Source of the DNA: Candidatus Hadersleviella danica | Lineage (GTDB): Bacteria > Chloroflexota > Anaerolineae > Promineifilales > Promineifilaceae | DNA length: 64,000 bases | Reading direction: 5' to 3' | NCBI GenBank assembly: GCA_016711405.1 | Contig: JADJSZ010000012.1 | Span: 67,097-131,096 of the forward strand | Shown: positions 44,141 to 53,072 of the stretch, piece after piece | Layout of the letters: each line of letters opens with the position of its first letter | How positions within the stretch are numbered: the first letter of the stretch is position 1 | The notes under the pieces: model-generated | Told to the model about the DNA's origin: nothing | Database searches by the model: none | Seen by the model: only the letters and a program-made list of their open reading frames with translations | Made by a program: the position numbers and the translations under genes

Positions 44141-44800
44141 ATGGCTTATATTCTCTTGGTACGACACGGCGAAAATGAGTGGGTGAAGGAGCATCGGTTG
44201 GCGGGATGGATAGAAGGGGTTCACCTGAATGAGAACGGCCGTGAACAAGCACGACAAACGGCCGCCCACTTAGCGCATCTCCCCCTGACCCACATCTACA
44301 GTAGCCCGCTGGAGCGATGCCGCGAAACGGCCGAATTTATCGCCCAGTCCCACCAGCTTCCCATCCAATTTCTGCCCGAAATTGGCGAAGTGCGCTACGG
44401 CGATTGGGAAGGGCAAAAAATTGCGGAACTGGCCAAAGAGCCATTGTGGCAGGTGGTGCAACATTTCCCCAGCCGGCTGGAATTCCCCGCAGGCGAAACC
44501 CTGCGCGGGGTGCAGAGCCGAGCGGTGGAGGTGTTGGAAAAGCTCGGCCGTGCCCACCCCGAACAAATGGTGGTCGTTTGCTCCCATGCCGACCTCATCA
44601 AATTGGTGTTGGCACATTATTTAGGGGTGCACATTGATTTGTTCCAACGCATTGTCATCTCTCCCGCTTCGGTGAGCATTGTTCATTTGCCCGCCAACGG
44701 CCGTATTTACATCCTGCGCCTCAACGACGATGGCCCCATCAAAAAAATGGGTGGCGAAGAAAAGCCAGATGCCCCAGAAGTGGTGGCGGAAAACGAATAA
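44141..44800 (+). CDS. Histidine phosphatase family protein (MSMEG_4193-type phosphomutase)
   Basis: 219 residues from ATG 44141 (MAYILLVRHGENEW). The RHG phospho-His motif, the SSPLERCRETA Arg, EVRYGDWEG and the second His in VVVCSHADLIKLVLAHYLG make it a phosphoglycerate mutase-like phosphatase. The long C-terminal tail and the two next genes match the three-gene module known from actinobacteria. The substrate is unknown. An in-frame ATG at 44126 is possible, but MAYILL is the natural family start. Confidence 0.87.
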   Translation: MAYILLVRHGENEWVKEHRLAGWIEGVHLNENGREQARQTAAHLAHLPLTHIYSSPLERCRETAEFIAQSHQLPIQFLPEIGEVRYGDWEGQKIAELAKEPLWQVVQHFPSRLEFPAGETLRGVQSRAVEVLEKLGRAHPEQMVVVCSHADLIKLVLAHYLGVHIDLFQRIVISPASVSIVHLPANGRIYILRLNDDGPIKKMGGEEKPDAPEVVAENE

Positions 44801-44804
44801 TGAT

Positions 44805-44880
44805 GGGTGTAGGGGTGTATTTGTGTATTGGTTTATTTTTAATACACGAGTACACCACTAAACTCTTACACCAGCAGTTT
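44805..44880. repeat. GGGTGTA/TACACCA repeat pair
   Basis: GGGTGTAGGGGTGTATTTGTGTATTGG faces AATACACGAGTACACCACTAA...TACACC, like the array at 26938-27020. Confidence 0.65.
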
Positions 44881-44935
44881 GTGAATATCGCTCATCAAAA
44901 ATCATCTCATTTATCGCTCAAAAAAAGGAAGTGCT

Positions 44936-45448
44936 ATGGCGCGACACATTGAATTAAACCCGGCTTCGCATGTCACCGTGGGCACAATCGGTGAACCGGG
45001 ACAGCGCGTCTTTTACCTGCAAGGGAGCAAGACTGACCACCTGATTACGCTGGTTATTGAAAAGCAACAGGCGGCGGCCTTGGCCGATAGTCTCATTCAA
45101 CTGTTGCAACAACTTGGTCAGTCGGTCAGCGTTGAACCCCACGCTGAGGGACAGTGGACGGCCGATTTGCGCTTGCGCGAGCCAATCGAAGTGCTGTTTC
45201 GGGTGGGGCAACTGGGCTTGGGCTACAGCGATGATGTGCAACGCATTGTCATCCTCACCTATGAATTGGTGGAAGAGGGCATCGAACCCAACATGGTTAG
45301 CTTTTGGATTACCATTGCCCAAGCCCGCATTTTGGTGCCGCGCATCGCCGCCTTGGTCAAATCGGGACGGCCGTTGTGTGGCAACTGTGGCTTGCCCATT
45401 GATATGGCGGGTCATTTTTGCCCCAACCGCAATGGGCACAAGCACTAG
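44936..45448 (+). CDS. DUF3090 family protein
   Basis: 170 residues. The start ARHIELNPASHVTVGTIGEPGQRVFYLQG and the closing GRPLCGNCGLPIDMAGHFCPNRNGHK (CxxC...C metal-like site) identify DUF3090. AAAGGAAG lies 8 bases before ATG 44936. It is always reported with a phosphomutase and an SCO1664-type protein, as here; no function has been shown. The Cys cluster suggests zinc binding. Confidence 0.85.
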   Translation: MARHIELNPASHVTVGTIGEPGQRVFYLQGSKTDHLITLVIEKQQAAALADSLIQLLQQLGQSVSVEPHAEGQWTADLRLREPIEVLFRVGQLGLGYSDDVQRIVILTYELVEEGIEPNMVSFWITIAQARILVPRIAALVKSGRPLCGNCGLPIDMAGHFCPNRNGHKH

Positions 45449-45512
45449 CCAGTTAAAGTGCTGAGTGCCGAAGTAACTTGAACTCAGCACTCACCACACC
45501 TCAGCACTCTTT
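45449..45512. repeat. AGTGCTG/CAGCACT heptamers between DUF3090 and SCO1664 genes
   Basis: AAAGTGCTGAGTGCC faces ACTCAGCACTCACCACACCTCAGCACTC, period 7; it lies inside a likely operon. Confidence 0.7.
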
Positions 45513-46235
45513 ATGTTTCCCACGGCCGAACATCTCCGCATCCTCACCGAAGGAACGCTCCAAACCGCTGGCCTTGTCCCGTGGGGGTCTAACTATACCT
45601 TCCTCATGGTTGTCAGCGAGGGCGAGCAAGAGCATCAGGCCATTTACAAGCCTCAGCAGGGGGAACGGCCGTTATGGGATTTCCCCACAGGCACACTCTG
45701 TTTGCGCGAACGAGCCGCCTATCTGGTCAGCGAAGTCCTTGGGTGGCAAATTGTGCCCCCCACAATTTTGCGCGATGGCCCCCGTGGCTTTGGCTCGGTG
45801 CAAACCTTTATCGAACACGACCCCGAGGAGACCTATTTTAATTTTCAAGGGCAAGCCCATTTTGAGAGCCAACTGCAAAAAATCGCTTTATTTGATATAG
45901 TCACCAACAATGCCGACCGCAAAGGTGGCCATGTGATTCGTGACACGGCCGAACAATTATGGGGCATTGACCACGGCCTGTGCTTTCACCCCGAAAACAA
46001 ACTCCGCACCGTCATTTGGGATTATGCAGAGCAACCCATCCCGCCCACTTATTTGGCGGATTTGGAACGATTGCGGGGTGGTTTGGCCACGGCCGAACCG
46101 TGGGCAGAAGAGTTGCGGCAACACCTCAACCGCCACGAGTTACAAGCCCTTGAAAAGCGTCTACGCACGTTGCTCACTCAGCCCAAATTTATCACCCCCG
46201 GCCGTGGCCGACATTACCCGTGGCCGCTGGTATAA
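45513..46235 (+). CDS. SCO1664 family protein (kinase-like fold)
   Basis: 240 residues. IYKPQQGERPLWDFP is a nucleotide-lysine strand, and FDIVTNNADRKGGHVI...WGIDHGLCFHP is a catalytic loop plus DFG-like segment as in PI3/4-kinase or HipA-like folds. This matches the SCO1664 family. Third gene of the module with the phosphomutase and DUF3090; a phosphate-handling role for the trio is inferred only. Confidence 0.85.
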   Translation: MFPTAEHLRILTEGTLQTAGLVPWGSNYTFLMVVSEGEQEHQAIYKPQQGERPLWDFPTGTLCLRERAAYLVSEVLGWQIVPPTILRDGPRGFGSVQTFIEHDPEETYFNFQGQAHFESQLQKIALFDIVTNNADRKGGHVIRDTAEQLWGIDHGLCFHPENKLRTVIWDYAEQPIPPTYLADLERLRGGLATAEPWAEELRQHLNRHELQALEKRLRTLLTQPKFITPGRGRHYPWPLV

Positions 46236-46435
46236 TCAAGATAGAGACGAGAGATAGAGATAGAGGAAACACGATAGGCTAAACAATTGAGTTCCCCTCT
46301 ATCTCTATTGTGTAAAGGATTCCTCTACCCGAGTAAATAGTAAGTAGTGAGTAGTATGGAACTACTCACTACTCACTTTTCATCCGTGCGTGTGCGACTT
46401 ACCTCATCCACAACTATCTCTATCTGAATAGTTAC
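46236..46435 (-). mobile_element. Family A MITE-like copy interrupted by a second element
   Basis: On the minus strand, GTAACTATTCAGATAGAGATAG (46414-46435) and the rest of the element (46236-46308) are split by an insertion at about 46309-46413, which has AAATAGTAAGTAGTGAGTAGT facing ACTACTCACTACTCAC and starts TTGTGTAAAGGATTC. The left end of the host element is truncated. The inserted sequence recurs, inverted, at 48510-48610. Confidence 0.75.
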
Positions 46436-46460
46436 TTAAACCTTACCCCTTGACATCGCT

Positions 46461-47634
46461 ATGGCGGAAAAAATCTTAGTGGTGGACGACCATGCGGAAA
46501 CGCTCAATCTCGTCTCTGTTATTCTTAAACGGCAGGGGTATGAGGTGCATACGGCTGGCTCTGGCCCAGTTGGATTAAATTTGGCCGAGCAGGTAGACCC
46601 CCATCTCATCCTACTCGATGTGATGATGCCTGAAATGGATGGTTACGAAGTGTGCCGCCGTCTGCGTGGGCACACCACCTTGCACGATGTGCCCATTATC
46701 CTCTTCACCGCCAAATCTCAGCCGGGCGAAAAGTGGGAAGGGTTTCAAGCGGGAGCCACCGATTATTTGGTTAAACCAACCAATACCGAAGAATTGGGCA
46801 AACGGGTACGCATGATTTTAGACCAATCGCCCCGTGCCCAAACCCAACAAAACCAGCTGCACTCGGCGCAAACAACAGTTGTTTCGCCATTGGTGGCTCC
46901 CAAAAGCCATTTGGTAGGGGTGGTTGGGGTGCGCGGCGGGGTGGGCACAACCACCACAGCCATTAACCTCGCTTTTTGTTTGGCTCAAGCCAGCCAAGAG
47001 ACGCTTCTGGTGGATTTAGATTTTCGGCAAGGGCATGTGGGGTTGTACCTGAACAACAAGGCCGCCGAAAGCCTGAATAGCTTGGCCACGGCCGATGTCA
47101 ATTACCTGACGGGCGAACTCAAAAAACAGATTACCCCTCATAGCGAACACCTCAACTTTTTGTTGAGCAAACCCAATGTCAACAACCAACGTCCCACGCT
47201 TGAAGTGGAGCAGGTGCCTTACTTCACCGAAGCTCTGCAATCGATTGGGGGGCAAATTGTTCTCGATTTGGGGCACGGCATCACCTCCATTAATCAACCC
47301 ATTTTTGAGCGGTTAGACCAATTGGTCGTCTGCTTGCGCCCTGAAAGAGTGGCTATTTCGGCCGCCAAGCAGTTGCTCTCCAGCCTCGGCCGTATTTTGC
47401 CCAGCACCGCCCAAATGCATGTGCTTATGTTGGAATTTGGCCAAGGGGCGGCCTTACCCCGCAAAGCAGTCGAAAATTTTATTGGCCACCCCCTCCACTT
47501 CGAGCTAATCATCTCTCCCACTAGATATGCTCCAAGCAGTGAATAGTGCCAAACCACTCGTGCAAAGTGCCCCCACGGCCGAGGCCACCCGCACCTTCCG
47601 CAAACTCGCCCACCAACTCATCCCCGCCCGCTAA
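46461..47634 (+). CDS. Response regulator fused to ParA/CpaE-like ATPase (frameshift near C-terminus)
   Basis: The N-terminal receiver (1-125) has DDHAE, phospho-Asp in LILLDVMMPEMDG and Lys in LVKPTN. After a Gln-rich linker, a MinD/ParA-type domain begins VGVVGVRGGVGTTTTAINLAF (deviant Walker A) with LLVDLDFRQGHVG. This is the CpaE-like arrangement linked to pilus or surface-structure placement. The frame reaches a stop at 47546, but the codons after about 47520 in the next frame (LQAVNSAKPLVQSAPTAEA to TAA 47634) continue the family sequence. Confidence 0.82.
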
Positions 47635-47692
47635 CCCACCCCCAAACTTAAACTGACCGACTGAAAAACTGAGAGACAAACCGACTAAAACC

Positions 47693-48472
47693 ATGCTCGC
47701 GCCCATTCTGCACGCCCAACAACTCTTACAGCAGGCGCGTTACGTAGTCGCCCTTACAGGGGCAGGGATTAGCACCCCCTCGGGCATTCCCGATTTTCGC
47801 ACCCGCGAATCGGGCTTGTGGGCCGAATCTGACCCCAGCGAGGTGGCCACCATTCAGGCATTTCGCCGCTATCCCGAGAAGTTTTATCGTTGGATACGGC
47901 CGTTGGCCGACAAAATCTTGGCCGCCCAACCCAACGCCGCCCATCTTGCCCTCAAAGAGTTAGAGCGGTTCGGCCCCCTGCGGAGCATCATCACCCAAAA
48001 TATAGACATGCTCCATACCAAAGCTGGTTCGCGTGTTTTGCACGAACTGCACGGCCACCTCCGCGAAGCCGAGTGCCTGACCTGCCGCCAAAAGTACAAT
48101 GCCGAAGGACGTTTGCAGACCTTTATCAGCGAAGGAATCATCCCCCTGTGCCACCATTGTGGCGATGTACTCAAGCCGTGTGTGACGCTCTTTGGCGAAC
48201 AATTGCCGTGGCACGCCTTGCACCACGCCGAACAAGAAGCGTTGCGCTGTGATGTGATGCTGGTGGTGGGTTCTTCGTTGGAAGTTGCCCCCGCAGGTGA
48301 TTTGCCCGAACGAGCCTTTTACAATGGAGCCAAACTCATTATGGTTAATTTTGGCCCCACCCACCTTGACCATTTGGCCGCAGTAGTTATTCGGGCCGAT
48401 GCGGCCGAAATCCTCCCCCAACTCGCCGCCCCTTTCATTGTCCAAAACTGCGAAAACGCCCCCGCTTTGTAG
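47693..48472 (+). CDS. cobB: Sir2-family NAD-dependent protein deacylase
   Basis: Removes acyl groups from lysines with NAD. Motifs in order: GAGISTPSGIPDFR, TQNIDMLHTKAG, the catalytic His in ELHGHL, zinc Cys pairs CLTCRQ and CHHCGD, GEQLP, and VVGSSLEVAP. 259 residues. It stands between the CpaE-like gene and a histidine kinase, on the same strand. Confidence 0.92.
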   Translation: MLAPILHAQQLLQQARYVVALTGAGISTPSGIPDFRTRESGLWAESDPSEVATIQAFRRYPEKFYRWIRPLADKILAAQPNAAHLALKELERFGPLRSIITQNIDMLHTKAGSRVLHELHGHLREAECLTCRQKYNAEGRLQTFISEGIIPLCHHCGDVLKPCVTLFGEQLPWHALHHAEQEALRCDVMLVVGSSLEVAPAGDLPERAFYNGAKLIMVNFGPTHLDHLAAVVIRADAAEILPQLAAPFIVQNCENAPAL

Positions 48473-48473
48473 C

Positions 48474-48672
48474 TCAGATAGAGCTAGGAGATAGAGAGTT
48501 GCGTATGAGACCAGTCACACACGCAAAGATAAAAAGTGAGTAGTGAGTAGTAAGTAGTGACAAACTACTCACTATTTACTACTTACGATTTACCAGAATC
48601 CTTTACATAGTAGGGGAACCCCTAATAGACCAACCAACCACATATCCCTCTATCTCTATCTCAACACTCTAT
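48474..48672 (+). mobile_element. Degraded family A element carrying the second element
   Basis: CAGATAGAGCTAGGAGATAGAG at the left and CCCTCTATCTCTATCTCAACACTCTAT at the right match family A. Between them, AAGTGAGTAGTGAGTAGTAAGTAGTG facing ACTACTCACTATTTACT...GAATCCTTTACA (48596-48607) is the inverse of the insertion at 46309-46413. Both copies thus share the nested structure. Confidence 0.7.
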
Positions 48673-48678
48673 CCCCCC

Positions 48679-49866
48679 ATGTCCAAAGCCAACCCCATCA
48701 GCAACCACCATCTCTATCGGTTATTGGAAATTAGCACCATGCTCAGTTCCACGCTGGATTTGGGGCAATTGCTGGAGATGGTTATTCAGGTAGCGGCCGA
48801 GTTGACCGACATGGAACACGCTTCCCTGCTCTTGCTCGGCAAAGCCAGCCATCAGCTTGAATTTGTGGCGACCAGCAACGAACCCGCCTTGGTGGGCATG
48901 GCCGTACCCATCGAGCGGAGCATTGCAGGCTGGGTGTTAACACACGCCGAGCCGCTCATCCTTGATAAGGTGCATCAGGACAAGCGACATTATCAGGAAG
49001 TGGCGAAAGTCACGGATGTGATTACCGAATCAATGATTGCCGTGCCCCTCATCTACAAAGGCGTGGTGATGGGTGTGTTGGAGGCGATTAACAAACGAGA
49101 GGGGAGGGTTTGCTCCCCCCAAGATGTTATCTTGCTCTCGGCGTTGGCTTCGCAAGCGGCCGTGGCCATTACCAACGCCCACCTCTTCCAACAAACCGAC
49201 ATTATTGCCGAGATTATGCACGAGCTAAAAACCCCCCTGCTGGCCTTGCAGGCGGCCACGGAACTGATGGAACGGCCGGATTTACCCCCCCAAAAGCAAA
49301 AAATTATTGTGCAGATGCTGAAGCAAGAGGGGGAGCGCATGAAGCGCATGGTGCAAGGGTATTTGGAATTGGCGCGGTTCGATTCGGGGCGGATTAAGTT
49401 GAAGCAAGAGGTGGTGAATTTAGAGGCGTTGGTGGCGGAAGTGGTGGAAATGCAACGGCCGCAGGCGGCTCAGAAAGAGATAGGCATTGTCATTGCCACG
49501 GAAGAAAACCTGCCTATTTTTACGGGCGATGAGGACAAATTGCGCCAGCTTCTGCTTAACCTCATCAGCAACGCCATTAAATATAACCGTGTAGGTGGGC
49601 AAATTGAGGTACGTCTCACGGCCGTGGGGGATGAGCTGACGTTGGCCGTGGAAGATACAGGGCCGGGCATCGCCCCCGCAAACTTGGCTCGCCTGTTCGA
49701 GCGGTTTTACCGCGTTCCCGGCAGTGAAGGGTACACCGAAGGCACAGGCTTAGGGCTTTCCATCGCCCAAAAAATTGTGGAAGCGCACCACGGCCGTATC
49801 CAAGTTACCAGCGAATTGGGTAAGGGAACCACCTTCTACTGCATCTTTACCCTCAACAAAGAATAA
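48679..49866 (+). CDS. GAF-domain sensor histidine kinase
   Basis: 395 residues, soluble. GAF domain (about 15-170), HisKA with IIAEIMHELKTPLLAL (His181), and HATPase_c with LLNLISNAIKYN, VEDTGPGI and GTGLGLSIAQK. It begins a few bases after the MITE-like element. No cognate regulator adjoins; the CpaE-like receiver protein two genes upstream is a possible partner, by position only. Confidence 0.92.
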   Translation: MSKANPISNHHLYRLLEISTMLSSTLDLGQLLEMVIQVAAELTDMEHASLLLLGKASHQLEFVATSNEPALVGMAVPIERSIAGWVLTHAEPLILDKVHQDKRHYQEVAKVTDVITESMIAVPLIYKGVVMGVLEAINKREGRVCSPQDVILLSALASQAAVAITNAHLFQQTDIIAEIMHELKTPLLALQAATELMERPDLPPQKQKIIVQMLKQEGERMKRMVQGYLELARFDSGRIKLKQEVVNLEALVAEVVEMQRPQAAQKEIGIVIATEENLPIFTGDEDKLRQLLLNLISNAIKYNRVGGQIEVRLTAVGDELTLAVEDTGPGIAPANLARLFERFYRVPGSEGYTEGTGLGLSIAQKIVEAHHGRIQVTSELGKGTTFYCIFTLNKE

Positions 49867-49957
49867 CGTTATTCGTGATTCGTTACTGGTTATTGGGACG
49901 CTTGTCACCCACAACCAATAACCAATAACGAGTAACCAATAACCCATAACCAATCAA
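49867..49957. repeat. TTATTCG/TAACCAA heptamer inverted pair
   Basis: TTATTCGTGATTCGTTACTGGTTATTGG faces CCAATAACCAATAACGAGTAACCAATAACC, period 7. Confidence 0.85.
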
Positions 49958-49958
49958 T

Positions 49959-50896
49959 ATGAACACCGAAACAAAACACGAAAAAGTAGTCATCATCGGC
50001 TCTGGGCCAGCGGGGTTAACGGCCGCGCTCTACACTGGCCGTGCTATGCTCAGTCCCCTTGTCATTGTCGGCGACCAACTGGGGGGGCAAATCGCCCTCT
50101 CGGCCGAGGTCGAAAACTACCCCGCCTTCGAGGACGTGATTAGCGGCTTCGATTTGACCGACAGAATGCAAAAGCAAGCGGCCAAATTTGGGGCACGCTA
50201 CGATTATGACCGCGTGGTCAGCGTGGATTTAACCCACGGTCCCCCTTCACCATCACCACCCACAACAACGTCTATTCGGCCGAGGCACTCATCATCACTG
50301 CTGGGGCTTCCCCCCGCAAATTGGGCATCCCCGGCGAAGACACCTACTGGGGGCGCGGCGTAAGCACCTGCGCCACCTGCGATGGCTTCTTTTACCGAGG
50401 CAAAAAAGTGGTTGTCGTTGGGGGTGGGGATAGTGCCCTCGAAGAAGGGCTGTTCCTGACCAAATTTGCCAGCGAAGTGACCATTATTCACCGCCGCGAC
50501 AAATTGCGGGCTGGCCCCACCCTGCAAAAACGCGCCTTTGCCAGCGAAAAAATCCGCTTTGTGTGGGATACGGCCGTGGACGAAGTCCTCGGCAACGGCA
50601 CCAGCGTCACAGGGGTGAAAATGACCAACCTCAAGACAGGCGAACAGAGCGAGATGGACACCGATGGCTTCTTCCTGTTCATCGGCCATATTCCCAACAG
50701 CCAAATTTTCGAAGGGCAGGTGGAGTTGGACGAGCAAGGAACCATCATTGGCGATGAATTGATGCGCGCCAGTGTGGAGGGGGTCTTTGTGGCGGGCGAA
50801 ATCGTAGATTCCGTCTACCGCCAAGTGGCCACCTCCGTCGGCCAAGGGTGCGCGGCGGCCATGTCGGCCGAACGCTGGCTCGCGGCACGGGAATAA
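49959..50896 (+). CDS. trxB: Thioredoxin reductase (frameshifted)
   Basis: FAD/NADPH enzyme reducing thioredoxin. FAD motif VVIIGSGPAGLTAALYTGRA, redox pair in VSTCATCDGFFY, NADPH motif VVVVGGGDSALEEGL and the C-terminal GEIVDSVYRQVATSVGQGCAAAM. The frame changes at the C5 run 50241-50245; one added C gives DLTHGPPFTITTHNNVYSAE and a full-length ~312-residue enzyme. A sequencing error is the likely cause. Confidence 0.9.
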
Positions 50897-50960
50897 ATGT
50901 AAAAGTGAGAAGTGAAAAGTAAGACGTATTGCCTTACTTTTCACTTCTCACTTTTTACTG
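50896..50960. repeat. AAGTGAG/CTCACTT heptamer inverted pair
   Basis: AAAAGTGAGAAGTGAAAAGTAAG faces CTTACTTTTCACTTCTCACTTTTT; it separates trxB from rnpB (convergent) and could end both transcripts. Confidence 0.8.
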
Positions 50961-50967
50961 TATCAAT

Positions 50968-51333
50968 CCTCAAGTTGGCCTATAAGCCGCATTCTGTGCC
51001 ACCTTGCGGTGGTGGTGATCATCTATCTGGGACGGCCGTCGCCGGCCGCCTCATGCAGTCTACCCGAGTGCTATTGAGCGAGCCGCCCTAACACTCTGCT
51101 TGACCTTGCTCCCGGTGGGGTTTGCCTAGCCAGCGACATCACTGCCCCTGCTGGTGGTCTCTTACACCACCTTTTCACCCTCACAACTAGCCTTGCGGCC
51201 GTTGCAATTCGTTCTCTGTTGCACTTGCCGTCGGGTCGCCCCGCCTAGCTGTTAGCTAGCACCGTGCTCTGTGGAGTGCGGACTTTCCTCACCACGGCCG
51301 AAACCGTAGCGCGACCACCCAGCCAACTTGAGG
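50968..51333 (-). ncRNA. rnpB: RNase P RNA, bacterial type A
   Basis: Catalytic RNA for tRNA 5-prime maturation. On the minus strand the P1 stem GCCAACTTGAGG (51322-51333) pairs with 50968-50979. GAGGAAAGTCCGCACTCC followed by ACAGAGCACGGTGC is the conserved 5-prime region (P4 half), and ACAGAATGCGGCTTATAGG is the conserved 3-prime region. About 366 nt. The CGGCCG word occurs within its variable stems. Confidence 0.95.
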
Positions 51334-51376
51334 AAAGGGGATTGTATAGTAAAAGGTGAAAGGTAAAAAGGTTGTT

Positions 51377-51434
51377 GTAGGGGTAGGCCTTGTGCCTACC
51401 CTAAGAACTGGGCAACCACAAGGGTTGCCCCTAC
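51377..51434. repeat. GTAGGGGT/GCCCCTAC palindromic repeat, copy 1
   Basis: A 58-bp unit begins GTAGGGGTAGGCCTTGTG and ends ACAAGGGTTGCCCCTAC. A second unit of the same type lies at 56395-56450. Confidence 0.6.
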
Positions 51435-51463
51435 TTTTCACTTCTTACTTCACTTCCCCACCC

Positions 51464-52573
51464 CTACACCAATTCCGCCAACGGCGTGTAAGCCAGCCCA
51501 AACGCTTCGGCCACGGCCGCATAGGTAATGTGCCCCTTGTAGCTGTTCATACCCAGGGCAAGGCCATCATCGGCCGCGCAAGCCGCTTCTGCGCCCATGT
51601 TGGCCAAGCGCACAGCATAGGGCAGAGTGGCATTGTTCAGGGCAAGGGTGCTGGTGCGGGGCACTGCGCCGGGCATGTTGGCCACGCCATAATGCACCAC
51701 CCCATCAATCACATAGGTGGGGTCGGCGTGGGTGGTGGCGTGGGTTGTTTCCATGCACCCGCCTTGGTCTACGGCCACATCTACCACCACACTCCCTTCG
51801 CGCATCGAACTAATCATGGCATGGCTGACCAGTTTGGGGGCTTTCGCGCCGCGCACCAACACGCCCCCAATCACCAAATCAGCATCGCGCACAGCTTGGG
51901 CGATGTTGTAGCTGTTGGAGGCGACGGTGTGGACACGGCCGTGCAAGACCAAATCCAAGAAGCGCAACCGCTCCAAATTATTGTCCATGATGGTCACATT
52001 GGCCCCCATGCCAAGGGCAATTTGGGCGGCGTTGGTTCCCACCACCCCGCCACCGATGATGACAACGTTGGCGCCGGGCACGCCGGGCACGCCGCCGAGG
52101 AGCAGGCCACGGCCGCCGTTCGGCCGTTCCAGCCAGTGCGCCCCCACTTGGGTCGCCATCCGCCCCGCCACCTCGCTCATGGGGGTCAGCAGGGGCAAAC
52201 TGCCATCGGCCGCTTCCACCGTTTCGTAGGCGATGCCTGTCACTTTGGTGCGCATCATGGCGTGGGTCAGCTCTTCTTCGGCCGCCAAATGCAGGTAGGT
52301 GAAGAGCAACAAATCCTCGCGCATGAAATCATATTCGCTCGCTTGTGGCTCTTTCACCTTGACGACCATGTTGCCGCTCCATGCGTCGGCCGCCGTGGGC
52401 ACAATTTTGCCCCCGGCCGCCACATATTCCGCATCGGGGAAGGCACTGCCTAGCCCAGCGTTGGTCTCCACCAATACCGTATGGCCGTGGTGAACCAATT
52501 GCTGAACACCAGCGGGGGTCATGGCCACGCGGTACTCGTTGTTTTTAATTTCCTTGGGAACGCCGATAATCAT
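51464..52573 (-). CDS. ald: Alanine dehydrogenase
   Basis: NAD-dependent oxidative deamination of L-alanine to pyruvate and ammonia. N-terminal MIIGVPKEIKNNEYRVAMTP, substrate Lys in VVKVKEP, His in LHLAAE, Rossmann loop VVIIGGGVVGTNAA, and the end GVANMPGAVPRTSTLALNNATLPY match Ald. 369 residues is normal. It stands alone, facing rnpB's direction, with a long repeat-filled region upstream. Confidence 0.95.
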   Translation of the reverse strand: MIIGVPKEIKNNEYRVAMTPAGVQQLVHHGHTVLVETNAGLGSAFPDAEYVAAGGKIVPTAADAWSGNMVVKVKEPQASEYDFMREDLLLFTYLHLAAEEELTHAMMRTKVTGIAYETVEAADGSLPLLTPMSEVAGRMATQVGAHWLERPNGGRGLLLGGVPGVPGANVVIIGGGVVGTNAAQIALGMGANVTIMDNNLERLRFLDLVLHGRVHTVASNSYNIAQAVRDADLVIGGVLVRGAKAPKLVSHAMISSMREGSVVVDVAVDQGGCMETTHATTHADPTYVIDGVVHYGVANMPGAVPRTSTLALNNATLPYAVRLANMGAEAACAADDGLALGMNSYKGHITYAAVAEAFGLAYTPLAELV

Positions 52574-53072
52574 GGGAAACTCTCCTAATTGTGGGGGATG
52601 ATGGTGGGTAGTGGGTAGTGATTAGTGGGTAGTGGTTAGTAAGTAGTGAGGAGTGGGGTTCAATAACGAATAACCAGTAACCAGTAACCAGTAACGAATA
52701 ACCTATTAACTATTGTAGCCTCACACCCCTACTCTGTCAGTCCCTAACTCATCGTCCCAACCCTTCTAAATGCTACCTATTACCCACATCTTCCTAGGGC
52801 TTCACCCTAGACTGGTATGAGCGGGTTTTAATCCCTAACTGGGAATTTTTACCTCGAGAGCAAATTAACCATAAATCCTTTGCGTCTTTGCACCTTTGCA
52901 CCTTTGCGCCTTTGCAATAAAAATTAGACTTTATCTCTCGAGGTACAAAAGATGTGGTAATAGATAGCTTCTAAATGAAGTTTTGGTAAGCCACATTGCC
53001 CCCCCACGGCCGAATGCCTATAATGCCCCAAGTTAGTGGCTCCCATTCAGTTCCGCAATCCCCCCCATCCCC
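52574..53072. repeat. 500-bp gene-free region: heptamers and a MITE-like element
   Basis: GGTAGTG/GATTAGTG/AGTAGTG units (52603-52650), AATAACGAATAACCAGTAACC units (52661-52703), a non-repeated part, then at 52851-52944 an element with inverted ends ACCTCGAGAG/CTCTCGAGGT and CTTTGCAC octamers. It resembles 23897-24113. No gene is visible. Confidence 0.7.

Noticed and set aside
46236..48672. Composite transposon with a transposase
   Set aside because: The flanking elements are real, but the genes between (CpaE-like, cobB) are not transposases, and no target duplication at the outer ends was found.
51356..52453. Long antisense frame over ald (365 codons, plus strand)
   Set aside because: His/Gly/Ala-rich composition typical of a shadow frame; the ald gene on the other strand is unambiguous.
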